A stretch of DNA of 64,000 bases, taken from the NCBI GenBank assembly GCA_036960405.1, contig JBALWS010000003.1:1-64000 (forward strand). Reading direction: 5' to 3'. This DNA is from Motiliproteus sp036960405 (GTDB lineage Bacteria; Pseudomonadota; Gammaproteobacteria; Pseudomonadales; Balneatricaceae). Positions 1-7,866 of the stretch are shown one piece after another. Each line of letters starts with the position of its first letter. The stretch's first letter is position 1. The translations under genes and the position numbers were made by a program. Below the pieces are notes generated by a model. It was not told where the DNA came from and made no database searches. It saw nothing but the letters and a program-made list of their open reading frames with translations.

Positions 1-1160
1 GTCGCATCACGGAAGCGCAAAGAGGTCTTGGACTTGGGTGAGATGAAGTCGGTTGAACGGGTGGAGTTCAGCAGGTTTTCATCGGCGGCAAATTCACGTT
101 CGTCGCAATAGGTGTCGATCAGCGCATCGGGCGCTTTGCCATCCATCACCAGCTTGAGTTTCCAAAGCAGGTTGTCGGTATCCTGGAAGCCTGAGTTAGC
201 ACCACGAGCACCGAACGGGGAGACCTGGTGGGCAGCGTCGCCGGCAAAGATGACGCGACCGTCACGGAAGCGATCCATCCGGCGGCACATAAAGGTGTAA
301 ACACTGGCCCATTCGAGTTCGAATTCGACGTCGTCACCCATCATCGCCTTAACGCGGGGGATGATGTTCTCCGGCTTCTTCTCCTCTTCGGGGTCTTTGT
401 CCCAGCCCAGCTGGAAGTCCAGCCGCCAAACGTCATCCGACTGGCTGTGTAGTAGCGTCGATTGGCCTTTGTGGTAAGACGGATCGAAAGAGAACCAGCG
501 CTCGGGCGGGAAGTCCGCTTTCATGATGATATCGGCGATCAGGAAGCGATCTTCGAACGCCTTGCCTCGCATCGCCAGTCCCAGCATCGAGCGTACAGCA
601 CTGTTGGCGCCGTCGGCGACGATCAACCAATCGGTGGTGATCTGGTAGGGGCCATCTGGCGTATCGATGGTGACCTTGACGATATCGCCGTTGTTCTCAA
701 CACCGGTGACCTTGTTTTTCCAGCGGATATCGATGTTGTCCAGCTCGTTGGTACGGTCAACCATATACTCTTCGAGATAGTACTGCTGCAGGTTGATGAA
801 CGCGGGTTGTTCGTGCCCCTCTTCGGGTAACAGATCGAAGCTGGTGACCAGTTCATCTTTGAAGAAGACCTTGCCTACTTGCCAAGTCACACCCTTGTCG
901 ACCATGCGCTTAGCGCAGCCGAGTCGATCGAGCACCTCTAAGGCACGCTTGGAGTAGCAGACTGCACGCGAGCCAACGCTGACGGTGTTGTTGTCGTCGA
1001 GAATGACAGCAGGGATGCCGTGTACACCCGCGTCAAGACCTGACGCCAGGCCGATCGGTCCGGCGCCGACAATGACCAGTGGGTGGTGGGCGATCTCTGT
1101 AGACTGCTGATCGGCAGACTTAATGTAGTCGTAGACCGGGTTTTCGTAAGTTAAAAACAT
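1..1160 (-). CDS. FAD-dependent aromatic-ring-type monooxygenase (3' end outside window)
   Basis: The reading frame starts at an ATG whose complement ends at 1160, preceded by GAGG five bases away, and stays open to the window edge, so the C-terminus is missing. The N-terminal third carries the FAD dinucleotide-binding motif VGAGPIGLASG (about residues 30-40), and the visible C-terminal part has the second FAD motif GRVIFAGDAAHQVSPFGARG. This arrangement is typical of PheA/TfdB and MhpA-type flavin hydroxylases that use NAD(P)H and O2 to hydroxylate aromatic rings; the exact substrate cannot be read. It lies 99 bp downstream of the MBL-fold gene on the same strand, so the two probably form one transcript controlled by the divergent IclR regulator. 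An aromatic catabolic role is inference. Confidence 0.85.
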   Translation of the reverse strand, partial: MFLTYENPVYDYIKSADQQSTEIAHHPLVIVGAGPIGLASGLDAGVHGIPAVILDDNNTVSVGSRAVCYSKRALEVLDRLGCAKRMVDKGVTWQVGKVFFKDELVTSFDLLPEEGHEQPAFINLQQYYLEEYMVDRTNELDNIDIRWKNKVTGVENNGDIVKVTIDTPDGPYQITTDWLIVADGANSAVRSMLGLAMRGKAFEDRFLIADIIMKADFPPERWFSFDPSYHKGQSTLLHSQSDDVWRLDFQLGWDKDPEEEKKPENIIPRVKAMMGDDVEFELEWASVYTFMCRRMDRFRDGRVIFAGDAAHQVSPFGARGANSGFQDTDNLLWKLKLVMDGKAPDALIDTYCDEREFAADENLLNSTRSTDFISPKSKTSLRFRDA

Positions 1161-1221
1161 GGTGACCTCGTTGTTATCGTTATTGAGGGGCTGTGTTCAA
1201 TATGGCTACAGCTATCGATTA

Positions 1222-1248
1222 GGAGCGGGCAGGGTTCGAGCCCGCTCC
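1222..1248 (-). other. 9-bp hairpin between MBL and monooxygenase genes
   Basis: GGAGCGGGC (1222-1230) pairs perfectly with GCCCGCTCC (1240-1248) around a 9-base loop, just after the MBL stop codon. There is no T-run on either side, so it is not a standard intrinsic terminator. It may stabilise the upstream mRNA or attenuate read-through into the monooxygenase gene. Confidence 0.5.
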
Positions 1249-1259
1249 AGATCAGCTGA

Positions 1260-2234
1260 TTATGACTGTGGTTGTTCTTGCTGCAGGCCGTGCCACATCT
1301 GTTGATCGCGCTCTGCTGTCCAGATGCGTGGGTCACGGACACCAGAGGCTTCGTCGTGCGCACGGGTCACATCGAAAGGCAGGCAGTGCTCATAGATGAA
1401 GACTTCGCCAAACTGCGGGTCCATCGCCTCGCGGGTCAAGGTCATGGTGTCTTTTAGGTTCATCTGTTTAGCAACAGCTTGCTGAGCGCTCTGGAACAAG
1501 GTGGTGACGAACGCACGGGTATAGCTCAGACCTTCGGCGACCTGTTCGGGCGTTTCCAGTGCGGGTCCGCGCCCCGGAACCAGTTTTTGAGCATTGAGCG
1601 CGGTGATGTTGTCCAGCGTCTGTGGCCAGTCGGTCAGGTATGCGTCGCCGGTGTAGCAGGCCGCGTCGCACTCAACCAGATCGCCGGAATACAGTACTTG
1701 CTCGCTAGGAATCCAAACCACGGTATCGCCCTTAGTGTGACCTCGACCGAGTTGCATGATCTTGACTTCCAAGCCACCCATCATCAGGGTCATCTCTTTC
1801 TGGAATACCAGTGTTGGCCAGGTCAGGCCAGGGATGCTTTCGACCGATTGGAACAACCGTGGGAAGCGACCAATCTCAGAGTCCATGTCCTGCTGGCCAC
1901 GCTCGACGATCAGGTCGTAGGTGTCTTTGCTGGCGATGACCTGCTGCAGACCGTGCTCTTTATAACCCGAAGCACCCAGCACCCGAACGGCGTGGTAGTG
2001 CGACAGGGTGACGTACTTGATCGGCTTGTCGGTGACTTCGCGAATCTGGCGAACCAGCTCTTGAGCCGCGACAGGTGTTGCGGTGGCATCAATGATCATT
2101 ACCGAGTCATCACCGATGATGACGCCAGTGTTAGGGTCGCCTTCGGCGGTGTAGGCCCAGCAGTGCTCTGACAACTGGGTAAAGGTGACTTTCTTCTCTT
2201 CTAGATCGGCTTGTGAAGCGAATTTGTTGCTCAT
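1260..2234 (-). CDS. Metallo-beta-lactamase-fold protein with a reduced metal site
   Basis: The 324-residue protein has the MBL layout, but the signature HxHxDH reads H79-Y-H81-A-V83-R84, so the Asp and third His of the motif are replaced. The GHTKGD motif (H166) and the bridging Asp of SGDLVE (D185) remain, whereas the usual late PGHG His is Arg (PGRG, R222). That leaves His79, His81, His166 and Asp185, enough for one metal but not the normal two-metal centre. It is first in a probable operon with the flavin monooxygenase and divergent from the IclR gene. A hydrolase of a ring-opening or thioester intermediate would fit the context, but no substrate can be assigned. I believe a subfamily sharing this altered motif exists; this is from memory. 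Confidence 0.8.
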   Translation of the reverse strand: MSNKFASQADLEEKKVTFTQLSEHCWAYTAEGDPNTGVIIGDDSVMIIDATATPVAAQELVRQIREVTDKPIKYVTLSHYHAVRVLGASGYKEHGLQQVIASKDTYDLIVERGQQDMDSEIGRFPRLFQSVESIPGLTWPTLVFQKEMTLMMGGLEVKIMQLGRGHTKGDTVVWIPSEQVLYSGDLVECDAACYTGDAYLTDWPQTLDNITALNAQKLVPGRGPALETPEQVAEGLSYTRAFVTTLFQSAQQAVAKQMNLKDTMTLTREAMDPQFGEVFIYEHCLPFDVTRAHDEASGVRDPRIWTAERDQQMWHGLQQEQPQS

Positions 2235-2257
2235 GCTAACTCCTGCTATGTATGTCT

Positions 2258-2274
2258 ATTACGTTATTCGTAAT
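2258..2274. promoter_or_regulatory. IclR-type operator candidate 1
   Basis: ATTACGTTATTCGTAAT is a perfect 6-5-6 inverted repeat located 24 bp upstream of the MBL start codon, in the divergent MBL/IclR intergenic region. Two more copies with the same 5-base spacer lie nearby, which makes it a good candidate binding site for the adjacent IclR protein. Confidence 0.6.
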
Positions 2275-2351
2275 CTGTGTAAATTTGATATATCTCATTC
2301 AAGCACTAGTTTTATAATCATGCAAAGGTTGCGGTCTTTGGATTGTTTGTA

Positions 2352-2368
2352 TTTACGTTTTACGTAAT
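2352..2368. promoter_or_regulatory. IclR-type operator candidate 2
   Basis: TTTACGTTTTACGTAAT has the same ATTACG-N5-CGTAAT architecture with one mismatch. It lies about 40 bp upstream of the IclR GTG start, where binding would suit autoregulation. Confidence 0.55.
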
Positions 2369-2409
2369 TTGTGTTTTGTTGTTGGTTTGAAGCAGAGGAG
2401 GGTTGAACC

Positions 2410-3210
2410 GTGAAAGAGCCAGCTAAAGGCGGCGTTCAGTCGGTAGAGGTGGGGATGGGATTACTTAAGGCGCTGGCGTCTATGGGTGGGCAGGCGACGT
2501 TGAATGAACTGTCCGAAGCCGCTTCTATTCATCCCGCCAAGGCGCACCGTTACTTGACCAGTCTGGTCAATACCGGTTTTGTGGCCCATACCGCGCATGG
2601 GCGCTACGACTTGGGGCCTTATGGGCTGGAGTTTTCTACCCTGTTTCTGTCGCGCTTGGACCCTACCGCAGTCGCCAATGACATGATCGAATCGCTACGC
2701 GATCAGACCGAGGAGGGGGTGATTCTGACGGTCTGGGGCTCGGCGGGAACAACCGTTATTCGCTGGTTTCAATCGCGTCGTCCGATCTCGGTGGGTATAC
2801 GCCCTGGTACTAACTTCTCTACCATTATGTCGGCATCCGGGAGGGTGTTTCTGGCACACCTGCCCAGAGAGTTGACGCGTCCGCTGGTTGAGCAAGAGTT
2901 GATCTCCTTTAGGGAGAAGCCGCACAAGCTGGCTCCGGCTAACTGGGAGGAGATCGCTGAGATTATCGAGCAAACCCGCCAGTACGGGCTTGGGCGAGTG
3001 TTGGGGCATAGCGTTGAAGGGGTCTCGTCGCTGGCCGCACCTATTTTTGATTACCGCGGAGAGCTGGTGTTGTCGTTGGCTCTGTTTGGCTTTAAGTCCC
3101 GCTTTGATGCAGATTGGGACGGACGTAATGCCCAGTTGCTGCGCCAGACTGCCGGTGAGATTTCTGCCCAGCTAGGCTACTTACCCCCCATTGTGTCATC
3201 CGAATTATGA
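2410..3210 (+). CDS. IclR-family transcriptional regulator
   Basis: The GTG start is set by a strong GAGGAGGG Shine-Dalgarno at 2396-2403. The 266-residue product has the IclR layout: an N-terminal winged helix-turn-helix (about residues 10-75, with ALASMGGQATLNELSEAASI and HPAKAHRYLTSLVNTGFV) and a C-terminal effector domain with the family-like stretches GVSSLAAPIFDYRGE and ASGRVFLAHLP. IclR proteins often control aromatic or organic-acid catabolism from a divergent position, as here next to the MBL-monooxygenase pair. Three similar palindromes flank the gene, two in the divergent spacer and one just downstream. Effector unknown. Confidence 0.92.
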   Translation: MKEPAKGGVQSVEVGMGLLKALASMGGQATLNELSEAASIHPAKAHRYLTSLVNTGFVAHTAHGRYDLGPYGLEFSTLFLSRLDPTAVANDMIESLRDQTEEGVILTVWGSAGTTVIRWFQSRRPISVGIRPGTNFSTIMSASGRVFLAHLPRELTRPLVEQELISFREKPHKLAPANWEEIAEIIEQTRQYGLGRVLGHSVEGVSSLAAPIFDYRGELVLSLALFGFKSRFDADWDGRNAQLLRQTAGEISAQLGYLPPIVSSEL

Positions 3211-3231
3211 TATCTGTTTTGTGTTTGTTAA

Positions 3232-3248
3232 ATTACATATAACGTAAA
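3232..3248. promoter_or_regulatory. IclR-type operator candidate 3
   Basis: ATTACATATAACGTAAA matches ATTACG-N5-CGTAAT with one mismatch per half-site and the same 5-base spacer. It lies 22 bp after the IclR stop and about 215 bp before the hemerythrin gene. An isolated TTACGTAA at 3366-3373 may be a further half-site. Confidence 0.4.
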
Positions 3249-3463
3249 TTTATTTATTTTTTTATTATCCTAGACGTTGGTTAAGTTTGCTGCGGTTAAG
3301 GCTTGGGCAGTTTTTATAGGCTAGTGGCATCATGTTCAGGTCTAGCTATTGTTTGGTTTCTACTCTTACGTAATCTTTTCAGTTAATCATTTTGGTTGAG
3401 TGTCAGCCCCCTATTGTTGCTTTAGTCTCCTTGTTGGCTAGTTGCTATATAGGAGATTAAGGG

Positions 3464-3859
3464 GTGGATGTCATCGAGTGGAAAAATGAATACAGCGTTC
3501 ATCATTCCCAGTTAGATCAGCAGCACCAACGATTGATTGTACTGATCAACACGTTGACTCAAGCCACCTTAGAGGGCGGTGCGATCGGCTATGTGTTTGA
3601 CGAGCTCGATTTCTACGTTAAAGAGCACTTTCGTTTCGAAGAACAGTTATTGGACCAGGCCCGCTATTCCGATTTTGCCGCGCATAAAGCCGAGCATCTA
3701 GTGTTCGAACAGTGGTTATGGGCGGTGCGCCGGTCGTTTGGTGAAGGCGGGGTGTCGGCCCCTCTGCTGGCTGACAGTGTAAATGCTTACCTGCGCAGTT
3801 GGTTGATTAGTCATATCCTCCAGTCCGATATGGCCTATAGCGGTGTTATCGAGAGTTAA
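3464..3859 (+). CDS. Bacteriohemerythrin
   Basis: The GTG start follows AGGAG at 3451-3455. The 131-residue protein carries the hemerythrin di-iron pattern in order: an early His region, DQQH followed by R-L, HFRFEE (HxxxE), HKAEHLVF (HxxEH) and HILQSD (HxxxxD) near the end. Single-domain bacteriohemerythrins bind O2 reversibly at a non-heme di-iron site in the cytoplasm and are linked to O2 storage, sensing or delivery. Length is typical (about 135). The spacer upstream (253 bp) is AT-rich and holds the third IclR-like palindrome, so co-regulation with the oxygenase operon is possible but unproven. Confidence 0.9.
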   Translation: MDVIEWKNEYSVHHSQLDQQHQRLIVLINTLTQATLEGGAIGYVFDELDFYVKEHFRFEEQLLDQARYSDFAAHKAEHLVFEQWLWAVRRSFGEGGVSAPLLADSVNAYLRSWLISHILQSDMAYSGVIES

Positions 3860-3904
3860 CGCTGATGCTACCGCATAGCAGCTGCGGTAACGGAGTTCGT
3901 CCTT

Positions 3905-3922
3905 TATCCCTAAAGGGACATG
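3905..3922. promoter_or_regulatory. TATCCCT-N3-GGGACATG motif, copy 1
   Basis: TATCCCTAAAGGGACATG is a partial palindrome (TCCC/GGGA) about 100 bp upstream of tyrS. It matches an 18-base element at 6873-6890 (opposite orientation) at 15 of 18 positions, all differences falling in the central three bases, which is how a dimeric protein site would vary. Function unknown. Confidence 0.3.
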
Positions 3923-4019
3923 GTTTGCACTTGCGCAATTCCCCAGACTGCTATTAACCTGACTGGCTCCAAGTTGTACCTGGCGCCACTCCTTATCCTT
4001 ACCTGCTGGCTCAAGACCT

Positions 4020-5315
4020 ATGGCTAATCATGACCGCTCGCTCTTTGAAGACCTCGAAGCTCGCGGGCTCATATCCCAAACCACGGCCGCGACAGCGTTG
4101 CAGTCCCATTTAACCCAATCAGGACGTGTCGTGTACTGTGGTTTTGATCCGACCGCAGACAGTTTGCATATTGGCCATCTGGTACCTTTGCTGATGCTCA
4201 AAAGGTTTCAGTTGGCGGGGCACAAACCGTTGGCGTTGATCGGCGGCGCAACAGGGATGATAGGTGATCCCAGCTTTAAAGCATCCGAACGTGTGCTTAA
4301 TACCGAGCAGACGGTGTTGAGCTGGGTCGATAAGCTAACGGCTCAATTGGCCCGTTTTATCGACTTTGACGAGTCGGCTAATTCGGCAGTGATTGTCGAT
4401 AATGCTCAGTGGATGAAGCAGCTCGATACCCTGGCATTCTTGCGGGATGTCGGAAAGCATTTTTCGGTCAATGCGATGATCGCCCGGGAGTCGGTTAAGC
4501 AGCGTATTGATCGCGAAGGCCAGGGGATTTCGTTTACCGAGTTTAGTTATATGCTGCTGCAATCGTATGATTTTTCGGTACTCAATCAGCGCTATGGCTG
4601 TACTCTGCAGATTGGCGGCAATGACCAGTGGGGTAATATCGTTAGCGGCATCGATCTGACTCGGCGAATGCACCAGAATGAGGTGTTTGGAATGACGCTG
4701 CCGCTCATTACCAAGTCAGATGGCACTAAGTTCGGCAAGACCGAATCGGGTGCCATCTGGTTAGACCCATCTCGGACCTCCCCTTACGCGTTCTACCAGT
4801 TCTGGTTGAATACCGCCGATGCCGACGTCTACCGTTTCCTGCGCTTTTACACCTTTATGGAGATCGAACAGATTGCTGCACTTGAGCAGCAGGACAAAGC
4901 GAGAGCGGGGCGCCCTCTTGCTCAGCAGGTTTTGGCCGAGCAGGTGACCCGATTGGTTCATGGCGACTCTGGCTTGGAGGCGGCGCAGCGTATCAGTCGA
5001 TCTTTGTTTAGTGGTGATGTCAAAGCGTTGACCGAGGCGGATATTCAGCAGCTACAGCAAGATGGCTTGCCTTCGACAGAGGTTGGTGAGGGGGCTGCAT
5101 CGATGGCGATGGCTGAGGTGCTTACTCAGACGGGGCTGGCAACGTCCAATAAGCGGGCGCGCGAAATGATCAGCGCGGGGGCTATCACGGTAAATGCCGA
5201 ACCGTGCACCGATTCTGAGGCATGTCTGAGGTTACAGTCAGCGCTTTTTGGACGTTTCTATCTGCTGAAACGAGGCAAAAAGCAGTTTCATCTGCTGGTT
5301 AGGCAGCCCTGCTGA
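4020..5315 (+). CDS. tyrS: Tyrosyl-tRNA synthetase
   Basis: Charges tRNA-Tyr with tyrosine in the cytoplasm. The 431-residue product has the class I signature HIGH (in LHIGHLVPL, about residue 51), the KMSKS-equivalent KFGKT (about residue 240), the GGNDQWGNI tyrosine/ATP pocket and a C-terminal S4-like RNA-binding region (NKRAREMISAGAITVN). This matches the E. coli TyrS type (424 residues). No T-box or other recognisable leader is seen upstream; the 160-bp spacer contains a 7-bp hairpin (3869-3875/3883-3889) and the TATCCCT motif. Start-site Shine-Dalgarno is weak. It stands alone, facing the aminotransferase gene convergently. Confidence 0.97.
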   Translation: MANHDRSLFEDLEARGLISQTTAATALQSHLTQSGRVVYCGFDPTADSLHIGHLVPLLMLKRFQLAGHKPLALIGGATGMIGDPSFKASERVLNTEQTVLSWVDKLTAQLARFIDFDESANSAVIVDNAQWMKQLDTLAFLRDVGKHFSVNAMIARESVKQRIDREGQGISFTEFSYMLLQSYDFSVLNQRYGCTLQIGGNDQWGNIVSGIDLTRRMHQNEVFGMTLPLITKSDGTKFGKTESGAIWLDPSRTSPYAFYQFWLNTADADVYRFLRFYTFMEIEQIAALEQQDKARAGRPLAQQVLAEQVTRLVHGDSGLEAAQRISRSLFSGDVKALTEADIQQLQQDGLPSTEVGEGAASMAMAEVLTQTGLATSNKRAREMISAGAITVNAEPCTDSEACLRLQSALFGRFYLLKRGKKQFHLLVRQPC

Positions 5316-5340
5316 TCGCTTCTGGTTAGTTAGAAATTAA

Positions 5341-5370
5341 ACAAAAAAGGGAGCCTTTGAGGGCTCCTAA
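5341..5370 (-). terminator. Intrinsic terminator of the class III aminotransferase gene
   Basis: GGAGCC (5350-5355) pairs with GGCTCC (5362-5367) around TTTGAG. Read on the minus strand the stem is followed by CTTTTTTGTTT, a proper U-tract, so it ends the leftward transcript. It lies only 26 bp beyond the tyrS stop but has no T-run in the plus direction. Confidence 0.85.
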
Positions 5371-5449
5371 GCGGGATGCAAGTAGCTGCTAGCTAACATC
5401 AGGTCATGTGAAGGAGCTATGTCCTGATGCTGTCTCGTCTGTCTTCGTT

Positions 5450-6799
5450 TTATTGAGCGACTTCTTCAAAGCCTCGCTTAAGGGCGTTGGCAATCTGTTC
5501 CACCTCTTGCTGGCCTAATGTCAGCGGCGGTGAGAGGATTATTTTGGTGCCGACCGGGCGAACGATAACGCCTTCTCGCATCGCTACGGCGGCAACGCGG
5601 TTGGCAAAACCGTCCATCGGGTCGACCGGTTGGCGGGTCTTTTTGTCGGTCACTAAGTCTAGCGCCAGCATCAATCCCTTGCCTCGGACCTCTCCGATTG
5701 CCGGGAACTGATCGGCCAGTGGGGCGAGACGTTGGAGCAGATCGGCACCTTGCTTTGCAGCATTGTTTGGCAGGTCTTCATTGAGCACAATTTTGATGGC
5801 GGCCATGGCTGCTGCGCAACCCAGTGGGTGCCCCGAGTAGGTGTAGCCGTGCATCACCGCGCCGCTGAAGTTCTGACACTGTTCAATGCCGTCGGCAATG
5901 CGCTGATTGAGAACGGTGGCACCGAACGGGATGTAACCGGCGGTGATGCCCTTGGCCAGACACATGATATCGGGTGCAACGCCCCAGCCTCGGCTACCAA
6001 ACAGGTTGCCACTGCGGCCAAAGCCGGTGACCACCTCATCGGCGATCAGCAATACGCCGTATTTGTCGCACACCTCTCGCACCAGCGGCCAGTAATTCTC
6101 TGGGGGTACGATGACGCCTCCCGCTCCCTGGATCGGTTCGGCGATAAATGCCGCGATGGTTTCAGGCCCCTGGAATAGAATTTCCTGCTCAAGCTGTTTG
6201 GCGCAGAGGCGACCCAACTCGGCGGGGTCTTCGCAATTCCATGGGTTGCGGTACAACCAGGGCGTGTCGATATGGATGCAGCCTGGCAACATGGGTTCGT
6301 AGTTGGTGCGAAATACCGTGTTACCGTTGACCGAAGCGCTACCAAAGTGAACCCCGTGGTAGCCTTGTTTGAGCGAGATAAACTTGTAACGCTGGGCTTC
6401 ACCTATGGCCTTCCAGTACTGACGGGCGATCTTCAAGGCTGTTTCTACCGCGTCGGAGCCGCCGCTGCTGTACAGCACCCTGGCCATATCTTCTTGACCG
6501 AGCAGCTCGATCAAGATGTCGGACAGCTCGTGGACACGCGGATGTGAAATGCCATCGAAGGTCTGGAAATACTCCAGCTCATCCATCTGTTGAGTGATCG
6601 CCTGCTTCATTTCGGTTCGGTTGTGACCGACATTGACGTTCCACAGCCCGCCCACCCCGTCGACCAGCCAGTTGCCATGTTGATCCTGTACGCGGTTACC
6701 GTCACCTTTAACGATTACGATACCATTTCGTGATCTGGGATCGCCGGGGTGCGCCATGGGGTTCCAGAATTTTTGCGTCTCAGTTTTTTTATTATTCAT
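5450..6799 (-). CDS. Class III PLP-dependent aminotransferase (omega-aminotransferase type)
   Basis: The ATG ending at 6799 is preferred because GGAG lies just upstream (TTGGAGACAAGC-ATG) and the 55-residue extension to 6967 is not conserved-looking and runs into the divergent promoter region. The 449-residue product has class III features: GLWNVNVGHNR, SSGGSDAVETALKIAR, the GYHGVHFGSASVNG loop, DEVVTGFGRSG with the PLP-ring Asp, and the Schiff-base Lys in CLAKGITAGYIPFGA. Family members transfer amino groups from beta-alanine, taurine, GABA or polyamines to pyruvate or 2-oxoglutarate; substrate undetermined. It is divergent from a LuxR-type regulator that probably controls it. Confidence 0.9.
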   Translation of the reverse strand: MNNKKTETQKFWNPMAHPGDPRSRNGIVIVKGDGNRVQDQHGNWLVDGVGGLWNVNVGHNRTEMKQAITQQMDELEYFQTFDGISHPRVHELSDILIELLGQEDMARVLYSSGGSDAVETALKIARQYWKAIGEAQRYKFISLKQGYHGVHFGSASVNGNTVFRTNYEPMLPGCIHIDTPWLYRNPWNCEDPAELGRLCAKQLEQEILFQGPETIAAFIAEPIQGAGGVIVPPENYWPLVREVCDKYGVLLIADEVVTGFGRSGNLFGSRGWGVAPDIMCLAKGITAGYIPFGATVLNQRIADGIEQCQNFSGAVMHGYTYSGHPLGCAAAMAAIKIVLNEDLPNNAAKQGADLLQRLAPLADQFPAIGEVRGKGLMLALDLVTDKKTRQPVDPMDGFANRVAAVAMREGVIVRPVGTKIILSPPLTLGQQEVEQIANALKRGFEEVAQ

Positions 6800-6872
6800 G
6801 CTTGTCTCCAAAATAGGGGCGAACAGCGTGTTGATGACCATCTCTATCATTACTGAGTTGGGCATCTGTTCA

Positions 6873-6890
6873 CATGTCCCGAAAGGGATA
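6873..6890. promoter_or_regulatory. TATCCCT-N3-GGGACATG motif, copy 2
   Basis: Read on the minus strand, TATCCCTTTCGGGACATG. It sits in the aminotransferase/LuxR divergent spacer, a natural operator position, and matches the element at 3905-3922 outside the three central bases. Confidence 0.35.
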
Positions 6891-7017
6891 GAAAGCGAAG
6901 AAGTGTGTAAACCGATAACGGTTAAATAAGCTGTTCTAAAGGCCCGAGTTGCCCGATAAAATGGCACTCTGGAGATGGCTAAACAGAACGCAGAGCAAAG
7001 TGCTAAGGGAGGGACTA

Positions 7018-7851
7018 GTGCCCAATCAATCGACTCAGTGGAATGCGTTAGTGGCCGAGGCTATCGGCGCTTTGTTCACACCTGGATTACCTCGTGTACT
7101 GGTCAAACTGCTCGAGCAGGCCACTTCGTTCGATTGTGCCTTGATGCTGGGCTATGGCCGCCATCACAAGCCGATCTACCTGTACGACTCGGTCGCCGAG
7201 CATCGGGATATGATCTTCGATGCTTACCTTAACGGTGCCTATCAACTGGACCCTTTTTACAACGCTTTTTTAGACGGTGCCAAATCCAGCGTGTATCTGC
7301 TCTCGGAATTGGCACCGGATCGTTTTAAACAAAGTGAGTACTACCAAGCTTTTTACGCTAATACCGGCTGGCAAGATGAGGTTGGTCTCATTGTTAACAT
7401 CAACGATGATCTGACTGTTGCGATCTTTCTAGGAAGTCTGGGGCAGTGTGGCAAGTTGAGCGCCGATGATTTGGCTCGATTGCGCGATATCTACCCGATC
7501 ATCGAGCACTGCTGTTTGCAGCACTGGAAAAAGGAAACAGGGGAGCTGTCTAACTCCCCGGAGCATGCAGGCCGCAGCGGAAACTTGAAACAGCAGATTG
7601 AAGCGGCTTTTCTGAACTTTGGGGAACATCAACTCACTGCGCGGGAAAGCGAGATCGTCCGGTTGATCTTGATGGGGCACTCATCCAAGTTCGCCGCTTT
7701 ACGCCTTCATATCAGCGAAGGGACGGTCAAAAACCACCGCAAGAGTATCTACGCCAAGCTGGGGATCGCATCACAGTCGGAGCTGTTTCTCCGCTTTATT
7801 AACTACCTGATTGTCACCGAGCAACCTGCGCCAAGAGATTTTGGCGCATGA
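7018..7851 (+). CDS. LuxR-family (GerE HTH) transcriptional regulator
   Basis: The GTG at 7018 is chosen because the purine-rich AAGGGAGGG (7006-7014) lies directly before it; longer versions starting near 6949-6961 lack a ribosome site. The 277-residue product has an N-terminal sensory region with no motif I can name (about residues 1-190) and a C-terminal GerE helix-turn-helix: LTARESEIVRLILMGHSSK then ALRLHISEGTVKNHRKSIY and AKLGI (about residues 205-260). No receiver domain is visible, so it is not a classic response regulator. Divergence from the aminotransferase gene suggests it senses the enzyme's substrate or product. Confidence 0.9.
   Translation: MPNQSTQWNALVAEAIGALFTPGLPRVLVKLLEQATSFDCALMLGYGRHHKPIYLYDSVAEHRDMIFDAYLNGAYQLDPFYNAFLDGAKSSVYLLSELAPDRFKQSEYYQAFYANTGWQDEVGLIVNINDDLTVAIFLGSLGQCGKLSADDLARLRDIYPIIEHCCLQHWKKETGELSNSPEHAGRSGNLKQQIEAAFLNFGEHQLTARESEIVRLILMGHSSKFAALRLHISEGTVKNHRKSIYAKLGIASQSELFLRFINYLIVTEQPAPRDFGA
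7827..7848. terminator. Hairpin at the LuxR / hisC convergent junction
   Basis: TGCGCCAA (7827-7834) and TTGGCGCA (7841-7848) form a perfect 8-bp stem ending directly before the LuxR TGA, in the junction with convergent hisC. No strong T-run follows on either strand, so its terminator role is tentative. Confidence 0.35.
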
Positions 7852-7866
7852 TGCTGCGTGCAGGGG

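Noticed and set aside
1222..1250. GGGTTCGAGCCC looks like a tRNA T-arm
   Set aside because: The stem is nine bases and the rest of a tRNA (acceptor, D and anticodon arms) cannot be built around it. It is a simple hairpin.
1479..2171. Long open frame antisense to the MBL gene
   Set aside because: The opposite strand encodes a clear MBL-fold protein with good codon use; the antisense frame shows no motif or ribosome site.
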